From Alphaproteobacteria bacterium (lineage in GTDB: Bacteria > Pseudomonadota > Alphaproteobacteria > Rhizobiales > Aestuariivirgaceae): a stretch of DNA of 63,520 nt. Location: positions 1 through 63,520 of the forward strand of contig JAHEFB010000108.1 of assembly GCA_024640405.1 (NCBI GenBank), given 5' to 3'. The notes under the pieces are model-generated. The model was not told the origin of the DNA. It did not search any database and was given only the letters and a program-made list of their open reading frames with translations. The number at the start of each line of letters is the position of its first letter. Positions within the stretch are counted from its first letter, which is position 1. The translations under genes were made by a program, and so were the position numbers. Positions 39,043 to 48,999 of this stretch are shown here, in pieces.

Positions 39043-40313
39043 CGTTTGCACTGGGAATCATGGCCGGAGCAGTACTTGGACTGATCGTTTTGTCTGCGTT
39101 TTTCTCAGGGTCGGAAACCGCACTTACCACTGCTTCGCGCCCGAGCCTTCATGAATTGCAGAAACGCGGCGACAAGCGCGCCGGCACCGTGCTGGACCTG
39201 AAAGGCCAGCCCGAACGCCTGATCGGCGGCATTCTGCTGGGCAATAACCTGGTCAATATTCTGGCTTCCGCGCTGGCGACAACGGTGTTCCTGGAGTTGT
39301 TTGGCGAAAGTGGCGTCATATGGGCAACCCTGATCATGACTGCACTGGTGCTTGTGTTCGGCGAGGTGCTGCCGAAAACCTATGCCATTGTCTATCCGGA
39401 ACGGTTCTCGCTGGCTGTCAGTTCGGTCATCTCGCTGTTTGTCAGGGTTTTTGGCCCGATCGTGATCGGTGTCGAGGTAATCGTGAAAAACGTGTTGTCG
39501 CTTGCAGGTGTTGATCTGGCCAACACCGGCAATATCCTTTCACCACAGGAAGAGATTCGCGGCGCCATTGATCTGCATCACATGGAAGGTGCCGTCGTCA
39601 AACACGACCGGGACATGCTTGGCGGTGTTCTGGATCTGTCCGAACTGGAACTGTCGGATTTGATGGTTCATCGCACAAAGATGTTTTCCATCGATGTCGA
39701 CATGCCGAACGACGACATCATAGCGGAACTGCTGAAATCAGGGTTTTCCCGTGCACCTGTATGGCAGGACATTCCGGACAACATCATAGGTGTGCTGCAT
39801 GCCAAGGATGTTCTGGCTGCGTTGCAAGGTCACAAGGGCGACGCATCGAAACTTGATATAAAGGCGATATGCTCGAAAGCCTGGTTTGTGCCCGACACCA
39901 CAACCGTAAATGACCAGCTTTCTGCATTCCTGCGACGCAAATCGCACTTTGCACTGGTCGTGGATGAATACGGCGAGGTGATGGGCCTTGTCACGCTGGA
40001 AGATATTCTGGAAGAGATCGTTGGGGAGATTGCCGACGAGCATGACGTGATCAGCGCTGACATTTCACGCGAAGCCTCAGGCTCCATGGTGGTCAACGGA
40101 TCTTTGCAAATACGCGATCTGAACCGCGCCAATGACTGGCAACTGCCGGATGAAGAAGCCAACACCGTGGCCGGCCTGGTGATCCACGAAGCCCAGATGA
40201 TTCCGGAAAAGGGCCAGGCTTTTACATTTCACGGGTTTCGATTCGAGGTCGCCGGAAAAAAGCGCAACCAGATCACCCGCATGCGCATTACGCCTTTGAA
40301 ACCTGCCGGCTGA
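39039..40313 (+). CDS. HlyC/CorC family protein (DUF21, CBS pair, CorC domain)
   Basis: A 424-residue inner-membrane protein of the CNNM/CorC type. It has an N-terminal DUF21 domain of three to four helices (SAFFSGSETALTTASRPSL, GNNLVNILASALATTVFLE, VLVFGEVLPKTYAI), a CBS pair (about 210-345; VHRTKMFSIDVDM, VVDEYGEVMGLVTLEDILE) and a C-terminal CorC_HlyC domain. Relatives move or regulate Mg2+ or Co2+; given cobaltochelatase genes nearby a cobalt link is tempting but unsupported. The start overlaps the aroB stop (ATGA). Confidence 0.9.
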   Translation: MTFALGIMAGAVLGLIVLSAFFSGSETALTTASRPSLHELQKRGDKRAGTVLDLKGQPERLIGGILLGNNLVNILASALATTVFLELFGESGVIWATLIMTALVLVFGEVLPKTYAIVYPERFSLAVSSVISLFVRVFGPIVIGVEVIVKNVLSLAGVDLANTGNILSPQEEIRGAIDLHHMEGAVVKHDRDMLGGVLDLSELELSDLMVHRTKMFSIDVDMPNDDIIAELLKSGFSRAPVWQDIPDNIIGVLHAKDVLAALQGHKGDASKLDIKAICSKAWFVPDTTTVNDQLSAFLRRKSHFALVVDEYGEVMGLVTLEDILEEIVGEIADEHDVISADISREASGSMVVNGSLQIRDLNRANDWQLPDEEANTVAGLVIHEAQMIPEKGQAFTFHGFRFEVAGKKRNQITRMRITPLKPAG

Positions 40314-40329
40314 TAGCAACCCAAAAGAA

Positions 40330-40605
40330 TTACGAAGCCGGCGTGCTTGCGGAAATCGCCAGGGCGTGCACCGGACCGTCCAGTTCTTCTGCCAGCACTT
40401 CATTCACCATCCGGTGCCGCTGGACCAGTGACTTGCCCTGAAACGCCTCAGACTGAACCTTGACCCGAAAATGGGTCTCTCCCTCGGGCCGCGCGCCGGA
40501 GTGACCGGCGTGAAGATGTGATTCGTCGATTACCTCCAGCGAGTGCGGCGTAAACGCCTTTGTCAGTTTTTCAGTAATTGTCTGCCCAACCTGGCCCAGC
40601 TGCAT
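40330..40605 (-). CDS. bolA: BolA family protein
   Basis: A 91-residue BolA-like protein. It contains HAGHSGARPEGETHFRVKVQ and the helix-turn FQGKSLVQRHRMVNEVLAEE with the conserved RHRMVN. BolA proteins partner with monothiol glutaredoxins in iron-sulfur handling and affect cell shape. The frame is open to 40707, but ATG 40605 has AAGGA about 10 bp upstream and gives the standard start. It is divergent from the J-domain gene. Confidence 0.9.
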   Translation of the reverse strand: MQLGQVGQTITEKLTKAFTPHSLEVIDESHLHAGHSGARPEGETHFRVKVQSEAFQGKSLVQRHRMVNEVLAEELDGPVHALAISASTPAS

Positions 40606-40772
40606 GGCTTGGTGTTCCTTTTTTCGGCACAAAATGCGACACCTAGGTTCACATTGATGACTTGATCCTGTTTTATGGGCTAAGTGAATTCCAAATGTCC
40701 ACAACAATGGGTTATACTGTCACGCTGCTTCGGCAGGCATGACAACTCACGCACGACAAAACCAGGCGACAG

Positions 40773-41411
40773 ATGAAACTGAATTCGAAATACTTTGACG
40801 GAATCCGCATAAAGCCGAAGGGCGGCAAGGCGGAACCTGAGACATTCACTTGCGAATGGCCAGATTGCGAAGCCGTGGGCAATCACAGAGCGCCCAAGGG
40901 GCGCAATGCGGAAGGCGAATACTTCAGATTCTGCGTGAATCATGTGAAGGCATACAACAAGTCCTACAATTATTTTGACGGCATGGCCGACAATGACATC
41001 GGCGCCTGGATCAAGGCGTCGCAGACGGGTCATCGCCCAACCTGGAAACTGGGTGACAGCTCATGGGCCGAAAACAAACGCGCTCGCGCTACAAAGTCCG
41101 GCTCGGCAAAAACCAGGCAAAGCGGCTATCGCCACGATAGCGACGTCAATGATCCGCATTCGATTTTTGAAGAAGCCGTCGGCACCCAGCGCGCAGCGAC
41201 GTCACGGCGCCGGGTCGGCAATGCCGAACGTAAGGCGCTCGACACGCTGGGACTTGATCCTGGAGTAACCGCAGACGAAATCAAGGCGCAGTACAAACTG
41301 CTGGTCAAACGGTTTCACCCGGACGCGAACGGCGGCAGCCGGGAGACCGAAGACAGGCTTCGCGACATCATCTCGGCCTACAATTACCTCCGGGACGCAG
41401 GTGTGTGCTGA
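40773..41411 (+). CDS. J-domain (DnaJ-like) protein
   Basis: A 212-residue co-chaperone-like protein with a C-terminal J domain (about 150-208). The HPD motif (LVKRFHPDANGG) sits in the normal place after a helix II rich in Lys and Arg. The N-terminal 120 residues contain a Cys/His group (FTCEWPDCEAVG, FRFCVNHVKAYN) that could bind zinc. This architecture, next to bolA and before cobS, is familiar from rhizobia. The partner DnaK and substrate are unknown. Confidence 0.87.
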   Translation: MKLNSKYFDGIRIKPKGGKAEPETFTCEWPDCEAVGNHRAPKGRNAEGEYFRFCVNHVKAYNKSYNYFDGMADNDIGAWIKASQTGHRPTWKLGDSSWAENKRARATKSGSAKTRQSGYRHDSDVNDPHSIFEEAVGTQRAATSRRRVGNAERKALDTLGLDPGVTADEIKAQYKLLVKRFHPDANGGSRETEDRLRDIISAYNYLRDAGVC

Positions 41412-41537
41412 ATTGCAGCAATAGTGACCCTTGCTAGGGTTGCATTTCTCGGACTAAAACCTCTTAGCTGATGACCCTTGAGCCCCGGTTTTCCATGTGC
41501 GAAGACCGGGTGTTGATTTCCCGGAGACCGCTTTCCA

Positions 41538-42527
41538 ATGAACGCAAATACAAAGATCGAAGCACCAGGCATGCCTGACACGACCATTCCGGTCCGCAAG
41601 TTCTTCGACATTGATACAGATCTGAAAGTCCCGGCCTATTCTCAAGGCAATGAATATGTCCCGGAAATTGATACCGATTACCTGTTCAACCCGGAAACCA
41701 CTCTGGCGATTCTTGCCGGATTTGCCCACAATCGCAGGGTCATGGTGTCCGGCTACCACGGTACCGGCAAATCAACCCATATCGAACAGGTTGCAGCCCG
41801 GCTCAACTGGCCATTGGTGCGTATCAATCTCGACAGCCACATTTCGCGTATCGACCTGGTTGGCAAGGACGCCATCGTCATCAAGGACGGCAAGCAGATT
41901 ACCGAATTTCGCGAAGGTATTCTGCCATGGGCCTACCAGAACAACGTTGCACTGGTATTTGACGAATACGATGCAGGCCGCCCCGATGTTATGTTCGTCA
42001 TTCAGCGTGTGCTGGAAAGTTCCGGTCGTTTGACACTGCTTGATCAGGCACGTGTGCTGAAGCCGCACCCGGCATTCCGCCTGTTTGCAACAGCAAACAC
42101 CGTTGGCCTCGGCGATACGACCGGGCTTTATCACGGCACCCAGCAGATCAACCAGGCCCAGATGGACCGTTGGTCAATCATCGTGCAGTTGAATTACCTC
42201 AGCCACGAGCAGGAATGCGGCATCGTGCTTTCCAAGAACAAACCGTTCAATGACGCTGCCGGCAAGAAGGTTGTGTCAAACATGGTGCGTCTGGCCGACC
42301 TCACCCGCAACGCCTTCATGGTTGGCGATCTTTCCACGGTCATGAGCCCGCGCACCGTCATCACATGGGCAGAAAATGCGACCATATTCGGCGATGTGGG
42401 CATGGCATTCCGGATGACGTTCCTGAACAAGTGCGATGAACTGGAGCGCGCCCTGGTGGCGGAGTTTTACCAGCGCTGTTTTGGAGAAGAGTTGCCCGAA
42501 TCATCCGCTGTCCTGGCTGTGACCTGA
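41538..42527 (+). CDS. cobS: Aerobic cobaltochelatase subunit CobS
   Basis: AAA+ ATPase of the CobNST complex that inserts cobalt into hydrogenobyrinate a,c-diamide in aerobic cobalamin synthesis. The 329-residue protein starts with a domain containing [15 protein letters not shown] and carries Walker [16 protein letters not shown] and Walker [14 protein letters not shown], with sensor [15 protein letters not shown]. Length and order with cobT are standard. cobN is not in the window. Confidence 0.96.
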   Translation: MNANTKIEAPGMPDTTIPVRKFFDIDTDLKVPAYSQGNEYVPEIDTDYLFNPETTLAILAGFAHNRRVMVSGYHGTGKSTHIEQVAARLNWPLVRINLDSHISRIDLVGKDAIVIKDGKQITEFREGILPWAYQNNVALVFDEYDAGRPDVMFVIQRVLESSGRLTLLDQARVLKPHPAFRLFATANTVGLGDTTGLYHGTQQINQAQMDRWSIIVQLNYLSHEQECGIVLSKNKPFNDAAGKKVVSNMVRLADLTRNAFMVGDLSTVMSPRTVITWAENATIFGDVGMAFRMTFLNKCDELERALVAEFYQRCFGEELPESSAVLAVT

Positions 42528-42561
42528 AACAGCGAACAAAAAAGAACCACCAAAAGAACCA

Positions 42562-44442
42562 ATGGCAAACGATCGTGACGCACCGGCAGAAGACTTCAAG
42601 CGCGCTCTAACGCTCGCGATGAAGACGCTTGCCCAGGAACCCGAGCTCACCTGTTCCTTTGGTGCCGAACATCCCGGTATTACCGACAAACGCGCGCGAC
42701 TGCCACAGGTGACCCGCGACGCAACAACAGCCGACCTCGCTGTTACCCGCGGCCTGTCCGACGCAATGGCCATGCGTCTTGCCAACCATTCTACCAGCAT
42801 CCATGCACGCTATCTGCCGCAGGGCCAGCAGGCGCGAACTGTCTACGAGGCAATAGAGCAGGCGCGCGTAGAGGCCCTGGGCGCGCGCGCCATGCCGGGG
42901 ATGGCGACAAACCTGAACGCCATGCTGGACAAGCGGTTCGACGAGATGGTCACCGGCCCACTGCACAAACGCGAAGATGCGCCACTTGAAGAGGCGCTTG
43001 CCCTGATGGTTCGCGAACGCCTCACCGGGCAGGCTCCGCCGGAAGCGGCAGCAAGGCTGGTTGATTTGTGGCGGCCCTGGATTGAAGAAAAAGCCAGCGA
43101 GAAACTCGATAGTCTGGATGATTTCATCCATGATCAGACGGCTTTCTCGCGCCTGTCGAGGGATTTGCTGGCACGCCTGGAAATGTCTGACGAACTGGGT
43201 GACGACCCGGACGATGCAGAAGACAATGACGACGACAGCGATGACGATGCCGAAGGTGAACAGGAGCAGACGGAAACCGGCCAGGAAGACGCAGAAACAT
43301 CTGCATCTGACGACATGGAACAGGGCGAAGCCGACCAGGACGAAACCATGGAAGACGCCATGGAGATGGACGGGTCGGAGGACCTGGACGATATGCAGGG
43401 TGAAGAAGAGCCCGACGGCGACCAGCCATGGCGCCCCGAATTGCCGTTTGCCTCGATGTCCAACGACAGGTTTTATCAGGTTTACACCAATCAGTTTGAC
43501 GAAACTGTCGAAGCTGACGAGCTTTGCGATCCTGAAGAACTGACCCGGCTGCGCAATTATCTGGACAAGCAGCTTGCAAGCCTTCAGGGCGTGGTGGCCC
43601 GACTTGCAAACCGCATGCAACGCCGGTTGATGGCGCAACAGAACCGCTCCTGGGACTTTGACCTGGAAGAAGGTATTCTGGATGCCGCACGGCTGTACCG
43701 GGTGGTGATTGATCCGATGCATGCCCTGTCATTCAAGGTCGAGCAGGACACCAAGTTCCGTGACACGGTTGTAACGCTGCTGCTGGACAATTCCGGCTCC
43801 ATGCGCGGCAGGCCCATTACTGTCGCTGCCACCTGTGCCGATATTCTGGCCCGCACGCTGGAGCGGTGCGGGGTTAAGGTTGAAATTCTTGGCTTTACAA
43901 CCCGCGCCTGGAAAGGCGGTCAGGCACGCGAGAAATGGCTGTCTGACGGCAAGCCCGCCATGCCGGGCAGGCTGAACGATTTGCGCCACATCATCTACAA
44001 GTCCGCCGACCAGCCTTGGCGGCGTGCCCGCCGAAATCTCGGCCTGATGATGCGCGAAGGCCTGCTGAAGGAAAACATTGACGGTGAAGCGCTGATCTGG
44101 GCGCACAACAGGCTGTTGGCACGACCCGAACAACGTCGCATCATGATGGTGATCTCTGACGGCGCGCCGGTGGATGATTCAACCCTGTCGGTCAATTCCG
44201 GCAACTACCTGGAAAAGCACCTGCGCCAGGTAATCGCCGATATCGAGAACCGCTCGCCGGTCGAACTGATTGCCATCGGTATCGGACATGACGTAACGCG
44301 TTATTACCAGCGCGCCGTCACCATCGTCGATGCCGAGGAACTGGGTGGTGCAATGACCGAGAAGCTTGCCGAATTGTTTGAGGAACGTCCGGCGGTTCAA
44401 CCGGCAAGCCGGGGCAACCCCGCCATGCGCAAGGCCGGCTGA
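42562..44442 (+). CDS. cobT: Aerobic cobaltochelatase subunit CobT
   Basis: Partner of CobS in the cobaltochelatase. The 626-residue protein has a helical N-terminal domain, a very acidic middle (about 210-290; runs of Asp and Glu with [12 protein letters not shown]) and a C-terminal von Willebrand A domain. Its MIDAS motif DNSGSMRG binds metal, and [13 protein letters not shown] follows. It lies 34 bp after cobS. The acidic hinge explains the extended shadow frame on the opposite strand here. Confidence 0.96.
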   Translation: MANDRDAPAEDFKRALTLAMKTLAQEPELTCSFGAEHPGITDKRARLPQVTRDATTADLAVTRGLSDAMAMRLANHSTSIHARYLPQGQQARTVYEAIEQARVEALGARAMPGMATNLNAMLDKRFDEMVTGPLHKREDAPLEEALALMVRERLTGQAPPEAAARLVDLWRPWIEEKASEKLDSLDDFIHDQTAFSRLSRDLLARLEMSDELGDDPDDAEDNDDDSDDDAEGEQEQTETGQEDAETSASDDMEQGEADQDETMEDAMEMDGSEDLDDMQGEEEPDGDQPWRPELPFASMSNDRFYQVYTNQFDETVEADELCDPEELTRLRNYLDKQLASLQGVVARLANRMQRRLMAQQNRSWDFDLEEGILDAARLYRVVIDPMHALSFKVEQDTKFRDTVVTLLLDNSGSMRGRPITVAATCADILARTLERCGVKVEILGFTTRAWKGGQAREKWLSDGKPAMPGRLNDLRHIIYKSADQPWRRARRNLGLMMREGLLKENIDGEALIWAHNRLLARPEQRRIMMVISDGAPVDDSTLSVNSGNYLEKHLRQVIADIENRSPVELIAIGIGHDVTRYYQRAVTIVDAEELGGAMTEKLAELFEERPAVQPASRGNPAMRKAG

Positions 44443-44462
44443 TCTTGGTGAGGCAGAAAACC

Positions 44463-45473
44463 GTGAAACAGGTCAGTCGGCTGGTTGCGGGTTGTTTGAG
44501 TATCTTTTTGGTCATTGACGGTCACGATGCCGTCGCCGCTGATCACTCGATTTCACTGACAACAACCGAAAGAAGCTTCACCCGGTTTGGCATCGGCAAC
44601 ATAAACTCAGATCTTACCTTTCTGGGCGGGCTGACGCTGACCAGCAACAATGACGGCTTCGGGGGGTTTTCCGGCCTGGAGGTATCGCGCGACGGCAAGC
44701 GATTTGTCAGTGTCAGTGACGGCGGAAACTGGATGACCGGGCGCTTTGTGTATAGGAACGGCCGCCTGGCGGGCATCTCCGATGCACGCCTTGCACCGAT
44801 TTTGGACCGCAAGGGAAGAGCGCTCGCTCGCGGTTCCCGCGCGGACGCCGAAGCCGTGGCAGCCTGGAGTTCCAAAGGCCTTGACGGCAAACTGCTTGTC
44901 GGTTTTGAGCGCAAGCAGCGCATTGAGCAATTCAATTTAGGGAAATATGGCTTTGCGGCGAAACCACGGCGTATCAAAAGCCCCAAGGGCCTGTCCCAGG
45001 GCCAGTATAACGGTGAAGTCGAGGCACTGGGCCGGTTTACGGAAGGACCGCTGAAAGGCCGGCTCATAGCGATTTCAGAGCGCAATCAGACCAAAGGCGG
45101 CCGCCTCCGGGGTTGGTTGTGGCGCAAGGGAAATAGCCACGAATTCCACATACCGCGCCATGAAGACTATCTGATTACCGGGCTTGCAATCTTGCCGGGC
45201 GGAAAAGAGATCATTACGGTTGAACGCAGTTTTACACCACCTGTCCTGGTGGGCATGGCCTTGCGCAGGTTCTCGGTGGACGAGTTTCAAAAAACCGATA
45301 CCGGACCCGGAAAACTTCTGTTCTCCGGCAAGCTGACCACATTCCAGATCGACAATATGGAAGGAATTGCCGCTCATCAGGACGAGCGCGGTACGGTTAT
45401 TACCCTGATTTCAGACGATAATTTCAACCACTCCGTTCAATCTACAGTGATGTTCCAATTCCGTCTGAATTGA
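44463..45473 (+). CDS. Esterase-like activity of phytase family protein, exported
   Basis: A 336-residue exported protein of the phytase-esterase-like family, an all-beta propeller-type fold. A signal peptide (KQVSRLVAGCLSIFLVIDG, cleaved near AVAA) precedes the domain with GGFSGLEVSRDGKRFVSVSD, ARLAPILDRKGRAL, NGEVEALGRF and the C-terminal DNMEGIAAHQDERG. Enzyme activity is inferred only from the family name. The frame opens at TTG 44445. GTG 44463 with AGG 9 bp upstream gives the best signal peptide; GTG 44448 is possible. It follows cobT closely and probably shares its transcript. Confidence 0.8.
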   Translation: MKQVSRLVAGCLSIFLVIDGHDAVAADHSISLTTTERSFTRFGIGNINSDLTFLGGLTLTSNNDGFGGFSGLEVSRDGKRFVSVSDGGNWMTGRFVYRNGRLAGISDARLAPILDRKGRALARGSRADAEAVAAWSSKGLDGKLLVGFERKQRIEQFNLGKYGFAAKPRRIKSPKGLSQGQYNGEVEALGRFTEGPLKGRLIAISERNQTKGGRLRGWLWRKGNSHEFHIPRHEDYLITGLAILPGGKEIITVERSFTPPVLVGMALRRFSVDEFQKTDTGPGKLLFSGKLTTFQIDNMEGIAAHQDERGTVITLISDDNFNHSVQSTVMFQFRLN

Positions 45474-45520
45474 CGATACTTGCTGTTCCGGCTGGTTTTG
45501 CCCGACCGCTGCAATCTTCA

Positions 45521-46335
45521 TTAAGATGCGATCGTGCCGGTATCTTTGCCGTCGATGCTCACTGCGTTCTTTCTCGCCCAGTAACGCTCCACACCTTCTG
45601 GTCCCATCTCCTCGTAAAACGGCAGCAGCTCCTCAGGTCCGCGCTGGCCCTGATAGGTCATCACCGGAACACCTGTGCCGCAGGATGTCTGCACAAGATC
45701 AATGGTCATGTCGAATATCTGGCGGCTGCCCGCCATTACCGGAAACAGTTTTGCAAGCTCTTCCCAGTCATCATCGCGTGGATACTGAGTACGTGCCTGG
45801 CCATATGTCCTCAAAATCAGCGCATCGCCGTCAAATGCACAGAACATCAGGGTCATGCGGTTGACTTCCCGCAAATGGGCAGCCGTTTCATTGCCGCTGC
45901 CGGACAGGCTCAGCCAGACAATACAGTTGGGCCCCAGCACCCGCAAGCAATCCAGTCCTTTCGGAGAGACATTGATACCAGATCTCAGTAACAGCGGCCT
46001 ATTTCATGGGATCATAGCGGTTCACTCGGGTAGGCGCAGTGCGCAGCGCGATGCGGTGCATCGGACAAGCAATGCAACGCACCCGATGGACCGCTATGAC
46101 CCACCCGAAGGGCCGGGCGCTTTTTCCCGCCAGCTACGTTGCGCGCCACTTGTGGTACGCGTACCACGGCGCGACGCGCGCCTTGCCGGCGGAAAAAATC
46201 GCTTCGGTGAAATGGGTCGCTGTTACTGAGATCTGGTATAACCCGGCCGTCAGACGCCGCTGTTGCCACAAAAAACAACGGCTGACGCTCAATGAACTTG
46301 ATAAAACCGCCGGTAAGTTTCTTGCCTGTAGCCAT
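45521..46335 (-). pseudogene. Pyridoxamine 5'-phosphate oxidase family gene, split by repeat element B
   Basis: On the reverse strand the start (ATG 46335, MATGKKLTGGFIKFIERQPL, FFVATAASDGRV) is followed by the element at 45977-46237. The rest resumes on the far side as NVSPKGLDCLRVLGPNCIVW and GSGNETAAHLREVNRMT, ending GTIAS at 45521. Removing the element with one copy of AT joins the halves in frame as SDGRV-I-NVSPKGLD, the normal core of this PPOX subfamily (flavin-binding split barrel). The insertion brings a stop codon, so the gene should be inactive as a whole. A downstream restart giving 141 residues from 45946 is possible but would lack the first strands of the barrel. Confidence 0.85.
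45977..46237. mobile_element. Repeat element B: 261-bp element with 30-bp terminal inverted repeats
   Basis: The left end reads ACCAGATCTCAGTAACAGCG. The right end, reversed, is the same for these 20 bases and matches 28 of the first 30. AT flanks both ends. The first hairpin pairs 46008-46031 with 46081-46102 and encloses CGATGC/GCATCG (46049-46063). The second pairs roughly 46102-46131 with 46188-46209 and has a perfect 16-nt palindromic apex (46152-46167). The core resembles element A (9441-9702) but the terminal repeats do not. No transposase is encoded. It has inserted into a PPOX-family gene. Confidence 0.85.
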
Positions 46336-46405
46336 GATGCATACCCTCTTGCTTGACGGCCTGACAATGTCACAAGTCTACTGACAACTACCTGTCAGCA
46401 GAGTT

Positions 46406-47077
46406 TCAGATTTCAATTCCACCATCGTACTTGTCGAGGAATTCTTCAACTTCCAGCCCGGCCATGTCGTCTACGGCATCCGCAAGCCGGTCATGGCTCC
46501 AGTTCCACCATTGCAGCCGCAGCAATCGTTTCGCGACATCGGGTTCAAACCTCCAGCGTACAAACCGTGCCGGTGTTCCTGCGACAATGGCGTAGGGCTC
46601 GACATTGCGTGTCACCACAGCACCTGCACCAACGACTGCACCTGTGCCTATCTCAACGCCGGGCAGCACAATGGCGCCATGACCCACCCAGACATCGTGA
46701 CCCAGCACAACCCGGCCTTCCTGCATGCGTTTCTCGCGAAATTGGTGATCCAGTTTCTTGCCGACAAAGTATTCGTTGGCCCGATAGGTAAATTTGTGCT
46801 GGCTGACCCGGTGAACCGGATGATTGAGGGCATTGAGACGCACATCGGCCGCTATGGCGCAAAACTTGCCGGTCTGTGTATAAATCAGTTCGCAATGGCG
46901 TTCGGCATAGGAGTAATCCCCCAGCGTGGATGAGCGCATGAGGACACGTTCCTTGACCTCACAGAACCGTCCGAGCTTGCAATCATGCAGTGATGCCGAC
47001 GTGTGGATGACAGGTTCACCGTCGCGGCTGGCGCCGGGCGAATGCCGTTTCGGTTCGTTTCCGGTTTTCCCGTTCAT
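46406..47077 (-). CDS. Hexapeptide-repeat acyltransferase (phosphonate-associated type)
   Basis: A 223-residue left-handed beta-helix acetyltransferase. Hexapeptide repeats run through VVLGHDVWVGHGAIVLPGVEIG and GTGAVVGAGAVVTRNVEPYAIV, ending in the AGTPARFVRWRF loop and the family tail LLRLQWWNWSHDRL. The LNALNHPVHRVSQHKFTYRA segment is characteristic of the phosphonate-metabolism transferase hexapeptide family (TIGR03308), rather than of true chloramphenicol acetyltransferases. No phn genes are nearby, so the role here is uncertain. ATG 47077 is used rather than TTG 47089. Confidence 0.82.
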   Translation of the reverse strand: MNGKTGNEPKRHSPGASRDGEPVIHTSASLHDCKLGRFCEVKERVLMRSSTLGDYSYAERHCELIYTQTGKFCAIAADVRLNALNHPVHRVSQHKFTYRANEYFVGKKLDHQFREKRMQEGRVVLGHDVWVGHGAIVLPGVEIGTGAVVGAGAVVTRNVEPYAIVAGTPARFVRWRFEPDVAKRLLRLQWWNWSHDRLADAVDDMAGLEVEEFLDKYDGGIEI

Positions 47078-47093
47078 TGCCGATACCAACCAT

Positions 47094-47123
47094 AAAAAAG
47101 ACCGCCCCCGTCAGGAGCGGTCT
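47094..47123 (-). terminator. Intrinsic terminator after rpmB
   Basis: On the reverse strand AGACCGC (47117-47123) pairs with GCGGTCT (47099-47105) and is followed by a run of T (47094-47099). It lies 44 bp beyond the rpmB stop codon and just before the acetyltransferase start, so it should separate the two transcripts. Confidence 0.75.
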
Positions 47124-47166
47124 GAATAGTGTATCAGGTAAACGGCTAAAGGCGAATGCCGTCAGC

Positions 47167-47460
47167 TCACGCAGCAGCGGTTGCCAGCTTTTTTTCGACC
47201 TGGCGTTTCACCCGCCTGGCCGACAGTGACAAGTCCGTGTCGCGGGCCTTGAGCAGGTATGCATCAAGACCGCCGCGATGTTCCACCGAACGCAATGCCG
47301 CGGCCGATACCTTGAACGCAAAATCCCGGCCAAGGCTTTCGCTCATCAGGTGCACCTGGCACAGATTGGGCAAAAAGCGGCGGCGGGATTTATTGTTGGC
47401 GTGGCTGACATTGTTACCTGCCAGAACACCCTTGCCGGTCAATTCACAACGACGGGCCAT
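47167..47460 (-). CDS. rpmB: 50S ribosomal protein L28
   Basis: A 97-residue ribosomal protein. It begins [20 protein letters not shown] and continues [17 protein letters not shown], the standard L28 opening, and ends in a basic helix ([16 protein letters not shown]). ATG 47460 is used; the frame extends to 47589 but the extra part is not ribosomal. It has its own terminator and is divergent from the DUF3108 gene across 380 bp. Confidence 0.97.
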   Translation of the reverse strand: MARRCELTGKGVLAGNNVSHANNKSRRRFLPNLCQVHLMSESLGRDFAFKVSAAALRSVEHRGGLDAYLLKARDTDLSLSARRVKRQVEKKLATAAA

Positions 47461-47840
47461 GATAATTACTCCAGTTTGTTCGGGTCGTCCGGTTGCCGTG
47501 CATGCCACATTTCGAGGCGAACCTGTGTGCAGGACCTGAAAAGCTCCATAAACACAAAGTCCGGCGCCAGCGGGCCGGATCAAATTCATCGCGTGTCTAT
47601 AGGCAAGCCTGCATCACCCGTCAAGCCCGGTATTGCCGCATCACATCATGTAAAACATTCACCGGCGGACAATCCGGTCACAATTCCGCTTCATAACATT
47701 GTGAACTGCGCCGGAGCAGTCATATTGCCGGCACAAACCGGCGCTAGCAGCAAGGGCGGTTATTGCCTGTTCATCACCGGTTCAGCCATAATCACGCAAA
47801 CACTATATCCGAAACACAGATCAGGGGCACAACAGCCACA
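47461..47840. other. Divergent intergenic region between rpmB and the DUF3108 gene
   Basis: About 380 bp that should hold the promoters of both genes. I find no convincing gene and no recognisable L28 leader structure. Short frames extending the two neighbours upstream are not supported by start signals. Confidence 0.45.
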
Positions 47841-48698
47841 ATGAAGACGGCCTTCATCAACACAGCCACAGCGATGACGCTCGCTGCCACCGCATTTGCA
47901 TCTGCGCTTGCTGCAACACCGGACGCGGCATCGGCTGCAGACAAGCTTGACGTTCGATATGATCTCTTTACCCGTGGCATCCGGGCATTCGCGCTCAACT
48001 ATTCGGTAGACATTGAGCCGAACTCTTTCAACGCATCCGCAACGCTGCGGCCCAAGGGTCTGGCTTCCCTGTTCATAGACCTGAAGATGGACATGAAATC
48101 TTCCGGCACCGTCTCACCCGACGGTGCCCAGTCCGGCGTATTCAACATGAACGTCAAGGAAAAGGGCCGTGACGGCAAGTACACCGTCAATTTCGATGGA
48201 TTGATACCGGTCTCCAGCAAGCGCGATCCAGCCGTCAAGGGTAACAAAAGGGCAAAGATCGACGCCGCAGCCGCCAAAGGTGCCCGCGACACACTTGCCT
48301 CGATCCTGAACCTGTCTTTATCGCCGCAAGAAAATCCGTGCAATGCCAAATACCGTGTCTATAACGGCAAGGAAGTGTTTCAGCTGGCGCTGCGCAAAAT
48401 CAAGAACGATGTGTTCAGCAAGAAGGATGGCGGGGTGTATCGCGGTCCTGCCATAGTGTGCAGCATGACCTATTCCACTCTCGCTGGCCTGTCAGCCAGG
48501 ACCGAAGCAAAATACCGCAAGACACCACCGGTCTTCAGAGTGTGGTTTGCGCCGGTCCGCTCACCGGTGCTGGGGAGAGATATCAACGTGCTGGTTGCTG
48601 CCACCGGCAAGATCAAGGGCAAGGATTTTGTGGCATATGCCAATCGCGCTACATTGTCCGGCCGCCCGCTGAACACACAATCCCTGGCAAAGAGATAG
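47841..48698 (+). CDS. DUF3108 domain-containing exported protein
   Basis: A 285-residue protein with a signal peptide (MKTAFINTATAMTLAATAFA, cleaved near AASAAD). A DUF3108 beta-rich domain follows, with KLDVRYDLFTRGIRAFALNY, VKEKGRDGKYTVNF, NPCNAKYRVYNGKEVFQL and a C-terminal FRVWFAPVRSPVLGR. DUF3108 proteins are periplasmic and of unknown function. Its position between rpmB and the SUV3-like helicase is typical of rhizobia. ATG 47841 replaces the longer frame start at 47763. Confidence 0.86.
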   Translation: MKTAFINTATAMTLAATAFASALAATPDAASAADKLDVRYDLFTRGIRAFALNYSVDIEPNSFNASATLRPKGLASLFIDLKMDMKSSGTVSPDGAQSGVFNMNVKEKGRDGKYTVNFDGLIPVSSKRDPAVKGNKRAKIDAAAAKGARDTLASILNLSLSPQENPCNAKYRVYNGKEVFQLALRKIKNDVFSKKDGGVYRGPAIVCSMTYSTLAGLSARTEAKYRKTPPVFRVWFAPVRSPVLGRDINVLVAATGKIKGKDFVAYANRATLSGRPLNTQSLAKR

Positions 48699-48999
48699 CC
48701 GATTTTCGATGCTGCTTGTGCCTGACCATTACCGTAACCACTAGATGTAGGGGGTGAACACAACATGAATCTGGACTGATTCATGATTCGGTCATGACAT
48801 GTTCCTGTTAGAATCCTCAATCGCAGCACGACAGCACCACCAACAGGAACTGACTTCAACATACCGGCAACCACTATGTGTTGGACCACATACATGTCTC
48901 AATTCTCATGATATGTAAGTCGAGGGGAACCGACGATTGACCCTGCTTCGATTGACATAATTCTTCACTCACCTTTCCCGGATCCCCGATAGAGCACAC
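48699..48999. other. Intergenic region before the helicase gene
   Basis: About 300 bp. It presumably carries a promoter for the helicase operon. I see no gene, RNA or clear terminator in it. Confidence 0.4.

Noticed and set aside
38092..39051. 319-codon open frame opposite aroB
   Set aside because: Shadow frame; aroB is unmistakable and coupled to both neighbours.
42607..43722. 371-codon open frame on the minus strand opposite cobT
   Set aside because: It mirrors the acidic, GC-biased cobT coding sequence. Its translation has long runs of Val, Phe, Arg and His and no family motif. CobT on the plus strand is certain.
46012..46335. 107-codon frame read as an independent small protein
   Set aside because: Only its first 32 codons belong to a gene (the PPOX N-terminus); the rest is translation through repeat element B.
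46039..46356. Plus-strand 105-codon frame across element B
   Set aside because: It reads through both hairpins of the repeat and the opposite strand of the broken gene; no start signal or family.
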